64,000 nucleotides of DNA from contig SSBO01000003.1 in the NCBI GenBank assembly GCA_005281725.1, forward strand, positions 7,116,776 through 7,180,775. Direction: 5' to 3'. The notes under the pieces were generated by a model that did no database searches, was not told where the DNA came from, and saw nothing but the letters and a program-made list of their open reading frames with translations. Source of the stretch: Wuchereria bancrofti. Lineage: Eukaryota > Nematoda > Chromadorea > Rhabditida > Onchocercidae. This document shows positions 24,807 through 37,058 of this stretch, piece by piece; within the stretch, counting starts at the first letter, position 1, and each line of letters opens with the position of its first letter. Made by a program: the position numbers and the translations under genes.

Positions 24807-26461
24807 TGCCTACATACTACTTCGTCTGTATGTGGCTATCAGTTCTTTCAGTTCTGGTTTGAAGCAGTAACCATCCTTCCTCGTTATTCTAATTTATTTT
24901 TGAATATTGCATATTGCTTCACTCTCATGATTCAGTTATTTGTGAATTTGCTGATTTGATAATCACTGGTTAGAAACGGGATTTTAACTGGTTTTGAAAT
25001 TTTTTGCGGGAAGGTTCTAGTATTTTTTTTCAAAGGTCTTGCATAATTCTAGTGATTTCCAATTGTGTGACCATTTTCCATAATGATTCCAATGGTACCG
25101 AAACAGTTTACGGAAAAAAGAAAAGAAATTAAAAATGATTGCTCAAATGTTCAACGAGGTGTTGCGAATGTTACCAACAAACTTTAAATTACTGTTTGAG
25201 ATTGAAAAAATATTGAAAATGACTGAAAATCTTTTGTTTTCAGCTGAAGCTGCTGTGATTTGAAAGGAACGTTGCATACTCAGAATGCGCTATTCCTCCT
25301 TGTTTTTAGCGACAGACAATTTCTTCTGCAGATGTATCGAACTGCCTTCATTTCACAAAATTTCATAGTTTTATAATTCATTCCTCATTTTCTAATAGCA
25401 ATGGTAAGTAGTATGAGCGATATAAATAATAGTGCAATCATTATATGGTTATCGATAGCGACTAATGTTGTTTGTTGTTGTATTGTAGCAAAGCTGATAG
25501 CTATTTCGGTTCAATTTTTATCTACTTGATTTCATATATGCTACTGAAAAATTGCAGTTGATAATATCAGTTGTTTTATCCTATGGCTGTTATAGATATG
25601 CTAAAATTTACATATTTTTTAAATTATGGGGGAATAATATATTTCAATTTTTACAGAAATGAAGTCGGATTCTACAGAGATAATTATTGAATATTCAATG
25701 TTATGAATATTATGAAGTAAGATTACATGTATTCTATCGAAAATGAGAATAGGATATGATGGACTAAAAGTTTGCTATTACCTATGGGAAAATAATGTAG
25801 CAAGTCAGTTAGTTCTATTTTTTACTGGCCAAAGGATGATACTTAACGGTTGTTCTATTTGCGTCTTTAAATTAAACACTTTATGGATGAAATTGTGGTA
25901 AAACTATCACTTGGTATTTCTGTGGTGTGTTAAGTTATTGTCATCATGAATTTTTTAATGAAAATTCTTGTTTTATTTATGTGGATGTAATTCACTGTCT
26001 CTGATGTTTCCTTTCTGATTCGTTTAATGTATATCAGTTTTTGACATACAATTATTTATTTTCGGTCGCTAAGCAGTCCTGAGGGTCATTATAGTTCCAC
26101 TTACCGTAATGATAAGCGTGAACAAGCCCTGCCGGTCGATAGAATGCAGCTGCCTTTTTGTTGTAACAATTATCATCTGTATTAAAAGGATTTTTATAAA
26201 AAAATTGTGAAATATTTTTTTGAGTGGTCTTTTTCCTGAAGTTCATTTTATTTTTTATGAGAATTATTGGGTTTTAAAATGTGGCGCAAGTTTTTTTTTT
26301 TACTTTTTTTTTACTTTTTAAATTGAGTATTCTGGTTTACCTTGTTGACCTGTATGAAATTGGATATAGATTTTAGTTTTTGTTGTTTACTCATGTCAAA
26401 TTTTGTCTTAACCGGATTACTATGAAGAAAGAGGATGGTTGAAATATTTACCATTGTAGAG
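24807..26461. other. Intergenic, mostly empty, with one doubtful minus-strand frame
   Basis: About 1.65 kb between RER1 and eIF3L. Apart from the small frame at 26052-26246 I see no coding exon, RNA gene or repeat; runs of T occur near 26290-26320. Confidence 0.55.
26052..26246 (-). CDS. Small hypothetical protein or isolated exon, 64 aa
   Basis: ATG at 26246, stop at 26052. The second half (DDNCYNKKAAAFYRPAGL..., YHYGKWNYNDPQDCLATENK) has varied composition with two cysteines and is richer in G, P, D and W than random AT-rich frames. It begins right after a good acceptor (aatacag, exon base 26176), so it may be the last exon of a minus-strand gene rather than a whole gene. An internal GTAAGT inside HYGKW could also serve as a donor. 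I recognise no family, and no upstream signal-peptide exon was found. Confidence 0.27.
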   Translation of the reverse strand: MNFRKKTTQKNISQFFYKNPFNTDDNCYNKKAAAFYRPAGLVHAYHYGKWNYNDPQDCLATENK

Positions 26462-29400
26462 ATGGTGCGAGATTCATTCGATGGTGGACATACAGGTGAT
26501 CCAGAACGTGACCTTGCTTATGAAAGGGAGCATGTGCGACGAGGTTTGTTTAACACTGATAGAATGTGGTTACAGATGAATTCACAGAGCTGTGCTAAAT
26601 GATGGAAAGATGAGAAGGAAATAAGTAAACAGATAGAGTTTTTTTGTAGTTGAGGTAGTAGACTAAATTTTTGTAACTTTTAGAATTTAATCCACCATCT
26701 TACATGAAAAAAAAAGTTATGAAAGACCTAGTGCAGGTACTGCAATTAAAATAGCTTGGGGTGAAAGCAAATTAACGGTATCTTTTTAGTATTAATAAGA
26801 TGAATTCATATATGGGATTTGAAATCTACTTTTTCTAAGCAATAAAAGTTGTCAAATCTTCGATAACCTCTTCTAATGTTAAATTTACCGGATTATTTGA
26901 AGGTTAGCCCATTTATGAAGTTGTGTCAAACATGCAATCTAGAAGGCGGATAGATGTAGGCCACATAACAAATCGATATTCCGGATAATATATGTGACAT
27001 TGAGTTTTTTTATTTGATTTTAGATACCCTGTGAATATATGTGACGTTGAGTTTTTATTTGATTTTAGATACCATGAGTGATGAAGTGGTACCAGATGAT
27101 GTTGCACAATACTTGATTTATTTCAAACGAATGATTGATGAAGAAAATGTTGTCGAAATACATAATCTTTATGAACACGGCTTCCCAGACCTTACTGAGC
27201 GTTATTTCCAGCAACGTCTCTGGCCAAACGAAGAAGCGGTGGAAAATCTTGTTGGATCGGGTTCGTTATTGCTCTCTTTTTGTTTTTTTAAAAACAAGTT
27301 ATCTCTAAAATCTTGATATCGCTGAGGTTTTCTATCATTATATGATAAAATCTTAATCTTTCTGTTTTCAAATTACAGAAACAGAATTGTTGCTTTTTCA
27401 GACAGTCGAATCTTCATTATTCTTTACAAGGAGCTGTACTTTCGTCACGTTTACACTCGGATGCAACGCGGTCCATCTTTAGCTCATCGTTTTGATTCAT
27501 ATCAAAATTACCAGGTTACTTATGGAAAGTGTCTTATGTGCAGAATTCAAACAAAGATTCTAGTTTTAATCAGATATCAAATTTTTCACTGCAGGAATTA
27601 TTTTGTGAAGTATTGACGCCTGAGAAACAGCCATTATCACTTCAATTGCCAAATGTTTGGCTTTGGGATATTATCGACGAGTTTGTTTACCAGGTAATAA
27701 TTACTTCCTGCTTAGTTGCTTGTCTATTTTATATTTATTTATTTGTAATTGCTTATTTTAAACACCAATGAGTACATGGGCCCTCTTGTATTGAACAGAA
27801 ATGCTTGTTGAGTAGTTAAAAGTGAAAGATTGTAATTAAAGTCATGACTGCTTCTAGAGACCTGTTATCTTACAAACATAATGGCGAAACAGCTATTGTT
27901 AGAATTGTCAAAATCGCTGTTTATACTTCTAATTTTGCAGTTCCAAGCCTTTTGTCTGTACAAAGCGAATCCTGGAAAAAGAAGTCCAGAAGAATATGAA
28001 GACCTTCTTTCAATTGAGCAGAACCAGAGTGTATGTCTTTTTAAATATATATATATATATATATATATGGTAATTAGCAAAGCTTATATTATTTAGCCTA
28101 CTGATCACATTGCAGGCCTGGAATATTTATCCGGTGTTGAATATTCTGTACTCTTTGTTGGCAAAGTCGCAGATCGACGAGCAATTGCTGGCCATACGGG
28201 AGGGAAGTAAGTAATTTTAATTAGTTCAATGCTTGTGATGCATAGTTTTCTATTGTTGATACTGCTGTCAAACAGTAGTGGATGGTATAGCTGAAAATGC
28301 TGACCATCACTTTAAATCGTGACACAATGCGGTATAGATTGCAGAAGCCACGAAAGTTTTTTTCTTATTTTTAACAGATATTTCCAAACAGATCATATTT
28401 CTGAGTCCACTGAAATTTGAGTATTCATTATGGAAAACCCAGTCGAAATTTAATTTGTCATTATGAAACTTATTCAGGAAACCCAGACGATGTCGCGGAT
28501 GATTTTGGCCGTTCTGCTTTGTATTTTAAGCTTGGTTATTTCTCCTTAATTGGATTGCTTCGTACACATGTGTTGCTTGGGGACTATCATCAAGCGCTGA
28601 AGACTGTTGAAAATCTTGAGCTTGATCCTAAGGTATAAGCAAAATATTTTTCATTTATTTTCATCTTTTATGTGATAATTTTATTGCATTCCAGTTAAAA
28701 TATATTGTTGGATTTAATTTTTGAAATCAAATTCTTAAATATATGGGAGGGGAGCTATTTATTCTTATCCTACTTCTATCATCCCATCAATTTTATCTCT
28801 ATCGTTTGATAATGAATAAACCTGTTGAAGTGTCAGACGTCGTTTCAAATTTCGATATGCTATAATATATGTTCTGATATACAGTTCGCATGATGGTATA
28901 GAGTTGCTGTACTCACAGCAGTAGGTCGAATACTTAAGTTGAACTCTTGTGGCTGAGTTACAGTTTTGTGTGCGATTTTCTGTACTATATTTTTTTTTCA
29001 TTTCCAATTTTTGATTTTTTCCTGATGATTTAGTAATATTTGATCCGTTTTTTTTCTTTGTAGGGTTTATACAATACCGTCCCTTCATGTCTGGTTACAT
29101 TTCATTACTTCGTTGGCTTCTCCCATATGATGATGCGAAATTATGGTGAAGCCACGAAGATATTCGTAAACTGTTTGCTTTACATACAACGAACAAAAAG
29201 TGTTCAACAACAAAATCAACAGCAGAAGAAGAATTTTCAATATGACGTAGTAAGTAGCTAGTGTTTGTTAAAATAATTATCACCTTTGTTCACTACGTTA
29301 AATATCTGTTTAGGTACCTGTTATATTTACTTTCCTTCGCATATTTTTTCTTACATTCAAAAAGTTTGAAGCAAAGAAAGTGTAGAAATGACATCAACTC

Positions 29401-31033
29401 ACACATCGTGTTTAGTATCAGCCATTGTGCACTATATTTCCAGGTTTTTATCTCGAAAACTTTCTTTTGTTCATAAGTTTACGCCTTTATTATTCGGAGC
29501 TTCATAGATTGGGAAAACGAACGAACAGTTATATCATTTGTTGGCTATTTGTTTGACTCTACAACCTCAGCGGATTGATGATTCCATCCAGTCGCAACTA
29601 TATGAAAGGACTGGAGAACGTATGAACCATATGAGTAATGGGTCAGTTAAATAAAAAGTAATTAATTATAACTCGAGCTCGATAGTTGAATTAACAGTTC
29701 ACGTTTGTTTTTGAGATTGTTTGTCCACTTGGGAAAATCTAAGTTGGAATTTTTTTCTTTTGAAGCAAATGTTATCTTGACATTAGGAAAAAAAAAGTTT
29801 TTATACATTACGATAGTGGGAAATGAATCAAATGCATACGGCGTATTAATTTTCGTTTTCAGTAACATTGATGAGTTCCGCCTTGCTTTCCAACAAGGGT
29901 GCCCGAAGTTCTTATCTCCTACCACAGTAGTTTACGAAGGTCCAAATCAGGCAAAGGTAATTTCCATACTAACCGACATGTAAATTCGAGAATTTTTTTT
30001 TTCACTTACTAACCACGATGCCTTTACAATATTTTTCCAATAATTGACGTTTAACGTGTTAGTGGTTTTGATATTGAATTATAGCATGAAGGAAATTAAC
30101 ATTTATGGTATTTTGACTTCTGTATTTTTAGGAACCGCTGCTCCGTCAGTGTAATGCTTTTCTAGAAGAAATTGAATCACAAATTATGTTGCCAATCTTG
30201 CGAGGATATTTAAAATTGTATACAACTTTGCCAACAAGAAAGCTTGCAAGCTTCATGGATGTTAGCGGCAAGTTTTTGTCACTTTTTTCTCTGTGTTTCA
30301 TCGTTCATATTCATATTCGACACAGGCATGATGTGGTGAATGACAGTTGGTAGGAAAAGCAAAAGTAAACATCCGGAATTATAACAGATCCAGAACATTG
30401 CACCATGTCAGCCGAGTTTAGACGGAAAAAAGCTGCAGTTATCTAATCACTCAATCAAGATACTTGCATTAGCAATGACAATCTTGGAAATATATATTTA
30501 CAAGTAAATAAATGAACTTGACCAATCCAGAATTGAAATGAATCGAAATTATCTGAAGTTACCAGTTAATTGCAGATGCGGATTATGACTCATTTGTTGG
30601 GAAATTGTTGAGTTTCAAAATGATCGTCAACGAGCTGGGTAAGGAATGTATGGATCGATGTGAAATCGACGACTCAACAACAGATCTCGATTTCTATGTT
30701 GACAAGGTCCAGCTTTGTTCCTTCCTATGTTTGCAGAATTATTTAATCGTATTAAACTGTGAATTTATCGAAATTGTTCTTTTTGTTCAGCCCATTCATA
30801 CTTCAGGATATGATCATTATTGCGGACACAAAAGTTGCTCGCCGAATTGGGGAATATTTCATCAAACAAATACAGAAGTTGCAAGAGGTAAAGAATGTTT
30901 TCTGTTTCTTAAAATAAATGGTCGAGTATGTTTTTCTTTTTTCTCAAAATCTCGCCTATTCTCAGCCGAATTAGAATATGTATTGCAGGTGAACCGGAAG
31001 TTAAAGGAGTTGCCAGTTATTCCAGCTGTTTAA
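26462..31033 (+). CDS. eif-3.L: Eukaryotic translation initiation factor 3 subunit L
   Basis: Fourteen exons in phase: 26462-26543, 27069-27260, 27402-27514, 27595-27693, 27941-28030, 28116-28206, 28478-28632, 29064-29249, 29508-29641, 29863-29956, 30132-30267, 30576-30706, 30807-30887, 30989-31033; 542 aa (human 564). Clear matches along the whole length: [98 protein letters not shown] and [17 protein letters not shown]. The C-terminal half is the PCI domain that joins the eIF3 octamer core, which brings the 43S complex to mRNA. The intron after exon 11 uses a GC donor (AGCG/gcaagt). A TAG acceptor three bases before the ATG may be the spliced-leader site. Confidence 0.96.
26987..27079 (+). 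repeat. Tandem duplication of the eIF3L intron 1 splice acceptor
   Basis: Two copies of about 47 bases (26987-27033 and 27034-27079) share AATATATGTGAC.TTGAG, a T-run, ATTTGATTTTAG and ATACC. Both end in a usable acceptor. The second (after 27068) gives the correct phase and the conserved protein; the first (after 27023) reads ACC CTG TGA, an immediate stop. Confidence 0.85.
28044..28068. repeat. (TA)n microsatellite in eIF3L intron 5
   Basis: About twelve TA units, intronic, 13 bases past a donor site. Confidence 0.9.
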
Positions 31034-31740
31034 AGTTAATTCTTATTGTTACTATTTCTCCAAACTGTTCTAAATTCCATCGTTGTTTGGAGTTGAAAAC
31101 TTTTTGTATCTTTTGTTTTGGAGATTTATAAATTTTACTGGTAAAATCCTTTTGTGTAGTGATAATAAGCCAATGCGGCAGTTGAAGAATGGGAAAAAGC
31201 GCATTCTCATTACTTAATTGAAACCTAGATCTAACGTCGGATGACTATTGTTAGAAATTGAATCACTTCCAAAGCGGGTAATATCGCTCTGTGGATGCTG
31301 CCTCAAGAAATCAATTAATAATTCAGAGTACTATCGGAAGCAGCCTGCCGTATGGAAAGGACTCATATCAGAATTGAATTCATCCACACATCAGTTATAT
31401 TCACACAGTGAAAAAAAAAAAAGAATATTTTATATTTTGGTATATTTTTTCTATCCTATATATATATATTTTTTGACGTATTTTTTTAATGCTTTGCTTA
31501 AATCACATGCAAGCATTTCCAGAAGAACGTTAAATTACAAATGAAATCACTACACTCATAATGAAACTTCTTACATTTTCTGCTGGTAATATTTAATTTA
31601 TCAGTAGAAAGGAGCACATAACTCATTATTTTCAATCACAATCCAGTGATCAAGCTGTCCTTATTCCATTTCGACTGTTTCTCAGTGACTGATTTCGCGG
31701 CTCATTTCTTGTTACGTAAATTAAATGCTAACACCTCAAC
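31034..31740. other. 3' region between convergent eIF3L and DEPDC1 homologue
   Basis: Holds the 3' untranslated ends of two tail-to-tail genes. No AATAAA was found close to the eIF3L stop. The open frame 31248-31544 ends in low-complexity FYIL/YIYF sequence and is not credible. Confidence 0.5.
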
Positions 31741-34700
31741 TTAGAAGTGAAAATTCCTAATTCGGTCGATGAATCGAGTCTTCGGCAATTCAGGAGACGG
31801 GTATTTCTGTGCGTAAATCTCTGGATAAGTCTTTTTGAACTGCAAAAATAATTTAATAAAAAAGGACATAGAAGAAAAGTAATTTTTCAATTTGAACTTA
31901 GCCGTTCCCGTATTAACCTTTTTAAGTCGCTGCTTCCGATCTGCAATTGAAAGATTTTCATCGCTCAATATGCCATCCAAGAGAGAGAGTAAATAACTAT
32001 CAACATCTTTCTTTTGTGATTCGTATTCTTCTACTTTGATTGGTTCGCAGAAGTGTTCCTTCAAACGTTCGGTACCTGATGATTCATCAGTAATAGGCTG
32101 TTGCACAGTTGGCGATTTCTTTAAGACAACCTGAAATTTCGCTAAAAATATTTTTGTGGACATTTCTCTATCTGAATACCAAGTCATTTTGTAAGATTTT
32201 GAAATAATAGATTCCAGCAAAAGCTAGTTTTAACAAAACGAGTGTAAAGAATTTCTTCAAAACAAGGATTGTCTCGGTTTTAATGAAAACTTAGGATTAA
32301 AATCCACCTCATGTGGTAGCGACAGCTGATGTTTGACTTCTAAAATGAATGCTTCCGGGATGGAAAACGCATCACATTCATTATCCATTAAAAATATGAC
32401 CAATTGGTGGCATTCTGACGCGTTTATAGCTTGAGACGTACGTACTATCTTGTTCGGCAAACTTTCGAGGACCTGAAAAATATGCTAATCTTAACAAGAA
32501 ATATGTGAAAGCAATTTATTCTATTCTAGATTTCCCAGTCATTTTTGACAACAATTTATTCTATTCTAGTTTTCCCAGTCATTTTTGGCAACAAAAAATA
32601 AAATTCAGAAGCTCAAAAACATTTGTGAATTTCTGGAGTATTTTCTTTAAAAGCGGCCAATTTCTTTATTTAACTCCATCTTTTTGCTCTACCAGTATTA
32701 ATTAGCATTTTCAAGGAAAAAGCATCACTTTCTTCCACAAATGTTCTGAGACGTTACAAACATATTGCACATGTTGCGTGTTACAAATAAAATTTTCGAC
32801 ACTATCCTAAAACTTCTAAAAATCCTCCAGATTTCAGCACTAATTTCTTACAATTGAACGGTTATCACGACGTTTATCCATTCGTAAACAATAATTTCGG
32901 CTAACACGTTGCATAAAGCGCAACAAGTAGTGTAGTCGGCGACGAACACGTGGCTCCAAGGTTAGCATGACTAGTGATACTGCTTCTTTCAGCAATCTCT
33001 CATTTTCACTGTCCACCCCTACAACAATGTAATCAATTTTACCTTCATTAAATATTCTGATATCCTGGTAAATTTTCTTAAAAAAATCTAAACATATTTG
33101 CAAATGAACACTTTCAGCGAATTGGATGTATAATACACAAAACAAAGTAATAGTTTGAGCAAATACATATATATTCAAATCTAATTTTAAAATCTGATTT
33201 CGGATATTTGTGTTTATCTCAAGACATTTGAATTCGTTAATTAAAATAAGATTAGAAAACCAACCAGCGAGTAGTACACAAGATTCTATACGAGTGCTTG
33301 AGCGTGGCACAAAAGTGTTTGTTTTGGCCAGTTCTTCAATACGCTGCATAAGCTCAGGACTTCGCTGCAGACCCGGAAGCCGAGTTAAAATTGCTTCATA
33401 GGCCATTTTATATGCTGAAAGAGATCGTGATAAGCAGATATGAAAAGTTAACTGCAAGTATAATTAAATCAAGTTTAAATTCGTGTCATCCATCTCAAAA
33501 CGCCTGATCTAGACCTACTATTATTTTGGGGAAACAAAATGGTGTTCTTAAAGATTTTTCACATCCTCTTGGTATTATTATGGTATCGTTATGTCAAATA
33601 AAGCTACTATCACAAATACTAAGAGTATAATCCTCTAAGAAAACTCCTGAAATTTCCTTCTGTGTTCTTTTATATTTACATTCAGTTATTTTCACACCTT
33701 TTATCTACTAAAACTAATGTACAACTTACAAAAAGTTTCACTGTCTGCTGACAACGTAGATACGGAAGAGCGCATAGTATTTGGTGGTGACATAATATGT
33801 TCTTCACCAGTAAATCCTTTGCTAGGCGATACTGTTGTACGCAAATTAGAACTTTCATCTTTTCCACCTAGTTTAGTTTGATTCTATAAAAATAGTTTCA
33901 ACCATTGTATTTTTTGCCGGTCATTGCAATGTGTTGAATAGCCTAAGGCAGAAAATATATTGTACCTGAGAATTCTTCTGCACGTAACGTGTAAATGGTG
34001 AATTATCAGCGCAAAAAACTGTTTCCTTATGCAGTTCTGCTGAAAAAAAAAGTTGATTTGAAAATTAAATTCTACGAATTTAAGAAATTAAGTGCAACAA
34101 ACTTAAGAGTAAAACCACTTCCATTAAACCAAAGTATTTGTAGCAAAAGTAAGAGCATTTAGTTTCGAAGTCTCGAAACTTCAACCTGAAGAAATTACCT
34201 GAGTTTCGCTGTTGAAAACTTCTCTGACGAAACAATTGTATAATATGTAGAACCGACAATGCAACAAGATTTGGAAGCATTGGACAATCGTTATCAAACT
34301 GTTCACAAACACTTTTGAAAACATTTAATTCGAATCCTTCGTATGGTACATGCGTAGATTCCGCAAATTTTGTATCGAATGGCCATCGCGACAGATAACG
34401 CATCATTGTTATAACATAATTTGTTAGATAATCTGTAGAAAAACAATAAAAACCATAATTTTTGTTCATTTTTATTGTCTTTACGTACTTCCTCAGCTTT
34501 AAATTACTAATCTAATTTATTTGCTTCCAAATGGTTCATCACCTTTGTATAATATGCAAAGAATTGTTTGCTTGAAGGCAGTATAAGTTCACCTTCCCAT
34601 AAATTATTTGTATTTCAAATAATGGAAGAACTACTGATTCTTAGGGCATTCATTACAACAGTTGTGATTCAAAAAAAGCTTTCATGTTCTTCGAATACAA

Positions 34701-37058
34701 CAGTACCATTCTCAGGTTGAACACGAACTATTCCTTTCGTTCCGACCCGTTCGCAATTCCATCTGACATCTCCACCGTTAAAATCATAATCGAGAATCCC
34801 ATTTAATGAATCCACCTGCAGCAGTGATCTCAACCTGGAATCAACAGGAACTTTTACAGATCGCTCTTTGAGAATAATGTGTCACATTAACTTACCGATT
34901 TAATAGAACATTCTTATAGATTTCGCTAGTATCAAGGAACAGATGGGCACCACTATGTTCTTCATTAACAACCGCTCCTGGAGACCCAGACGGCTGGCAA
35001 CTCTCCGGAGTTCGAGCCTATAAAAATTTTTTCCTTCTCCAACAACTAATTGTTAATTTACTTAGTTAACTCCATTTTGATCACTATATAACTAGTAAAT
35101 CAAAAATAACCATTACATAAAGATATATGAAATTTTACAGCTTTACAGTCACCTGAATAATTTTCCCGAAATTTCGAAGCTTTTGCATTCCTGAAGATTC
35201 GGTTGAATTACTATTGACTTCGGTTAACTGAGCGATCATCTCGTCCAGTATATTAATCTGATTTGATGTCCCTGCTCCAACTTCAATATTCTCCATAGTT
35301 ACTTCATTTATTTTCTCTTGCGAAACGGTTCCTTCCAGAATAGCTCTACTGGTTGACCTTTTGGATAATTCATCGTTCAAATTCTAGAAAAACCTTTGAT
35401 TAGGAAGGAATCGAATTCAGCAGGTTGAAAAAGCGAATATTTTAAATCGCTGCTTTTTTAAATAGAGATAAAATTTTTGTATTAAGACTTGCCCGGGAGC
35501 TAAACATAGAAGGCAGATTCCCGTGGGATGCTGATAAACGACGAGAAAGAGGAGCACTCGGCTGCACTGCAAGAATAGGCACTCGCGCTGGTACTATCGA
35601 ATTATTGTTTCTATTTCTCCAGCCAGTGTTATGGACTCTAAAATAAACCTTCCTGATTATTAAGTCAGCTATTCAACTCTTCTCTTCAATATCATTTTAA
35701 TCATTTTCAGAGAAGTTAGTCAACTTTTACTCCAAAACTTATGATAAACTTAAATTTTGTACTTTTTAATTATTTTGCAGAAGAAGCATCTCACCTTTGT
35801 AGAGCAGTAAATCCAAAATCTCTGTCCCTAGGCCGATTTTGCTTGAAACTACATCTTTCATTGAATGAAGCGGCGCGGCGGACTAAAATTGGTGTTGCAG
35901 CCAGCAGTTCAGGAGAGACGCTTGAAAATCTTAAAAAAAGTTCAGTTATTCGTTCAAAAAAGAAACTTCCTGCGAATAACTTTATTTAAACATAAACTGG
36001 AAAAGTTACCGGTACAATTCGCTTTCTTTAAATACTTCGCTATCATCCCATTTCCCACGCACAGTACAAAACAATCCCATACTTAAGTACATACCCAAAA
36101 GTTTTGAACAATTGGATCTGAAAGGTGGATATTTATATGAAATCCTTTTTCAGTTGATGAGTGGAATTTTCTATGTCTTGGACATGCACTTTAGAGTGTC
36201 AAACAAAGTCCATCCATTAAAACATTTTTTGTCAAACATAACTGACACTGTTGACGCGATTGTTTACAACGATTACTTTAGAATTGAACACTAGATCTCA
36301 TTTGAAGGGTGATAATAGCAGCTCACCTGGTTATTTCTCGACCGTCATGAATAAATTTTGGTAGCTCGTTCATCATAAAGTCTACAGCTTCGCGACCTGT
36401 GAAACAATCGTCGTAGATGCGCAACTGACGTCGATGTCGTTTTACAGGCATTCCACTTCGAAAGCGTTTTATCATACCATTCCACTGCGAACAAGAAGTG
36501 AAGCTTTATTATATGACAGCTTCCAAAGTATAGAGCAATTATTTATCTTTTGAAATTTTTACAATTTGAAATTCGATCTAAAAACACAAAATAGCGTGGA
36601 ATGCCAACTGCCAAGGCACAAATAGAAATAGTATGGCATAAAGTGATTGTTAGAGTACGCAGATAAAAGCTCATGCTTGTTTCAGTCTATTGCCAGATTA
36701 AGTTCTTAGAAAATCGATTAAGAAATCGAAAAAGCGATTAGGAAATTCTTTGAAATTCTAACCTTACTATAGACTTACTAAGGATCTGGTTATCAGAACA
36801 GTCATAAGTAGATGAAAAAAAAAATTGGAGGATGAAAAACTATCGCCAAGCATAAAGTTCATTGGTTCCATTTACTTTAAGCCTTTTATTTGTTGTTCTG
36901 AAGATGATTAGATGACAAAATTAACTGACCACACGTGTTGCTCTGAAACGTCCCTCAAATAGAGAATCGCCTTCATTGGAGTTTTTCATCGTTGTATCTG
37001 GAACAGCAGTATGGTCAGCTGATATGCGAAATCCTCGGAGCTGTACGTGGCAGGTCAT
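31741..37058 (-). CDS. DEPDC1/LET-99-type protein: DEP domain plus RhoGAP-like domain
   Basis: Sixteen exons in phase: 37058-36930, 36484-36327, 36117-36010, 35929-35795, 35637-35493, 35383-35153, 35017-34896, 34834-34707, 34432-34199, 34039-33966, 33883-33730, 33414-33265, 33018-32852, 32472-32308, 32130-31918, 31839-31741; 803 aa (human DEPDC1 is 811). The DEP domain covers roughly residues 38-125 (FRATRVWNGMIKRFRSGMPV, DDCFTGREAVDFM, VRGKWDDSEVFKESELYRF). A RhoGAP-like part follows (YLTNYVITMMRYLSRWPF, PYEGFELNVFKSV). The C-terminus matches DEPDC1 (RRLHYLLRFMQRVSRN, LVIFLMDNECDAF, DRKQRLKKFKKTYPEIYAQKYP). The worm relative LET-99 positions the spindle with G-alpha/GPR proteins; human DEPDC1 acts in mitosis. 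The intron after ...MFSSR uses a GC donor (35492 down to 35384). The start ATG follows a gttccag acceptor (first base 37065), probably the spliced-leader site. Confidence 0.92.
32512..32591. repeat. Tandem duplication of a 40-base unit in a DEPDC1 intron
   Basis: Two adjacent copies (32512-32551, 32552-32591) of CAATTTATTCTATTCTAG, TTTCCCAGTCATTTTT and .ACAA/.GCAA. They differ at only two positions, so the duplication is recent. It is intronic and has no effect on coding. Confidence 0.92.

Noticed and set aside
28417..28477. Upstream extension of eIF3L exon 7 (…CHYETYS)
   Set aside because: No acceptor in the right phase; the tattcag acceptor at 28477 joins in phase and fits the family.
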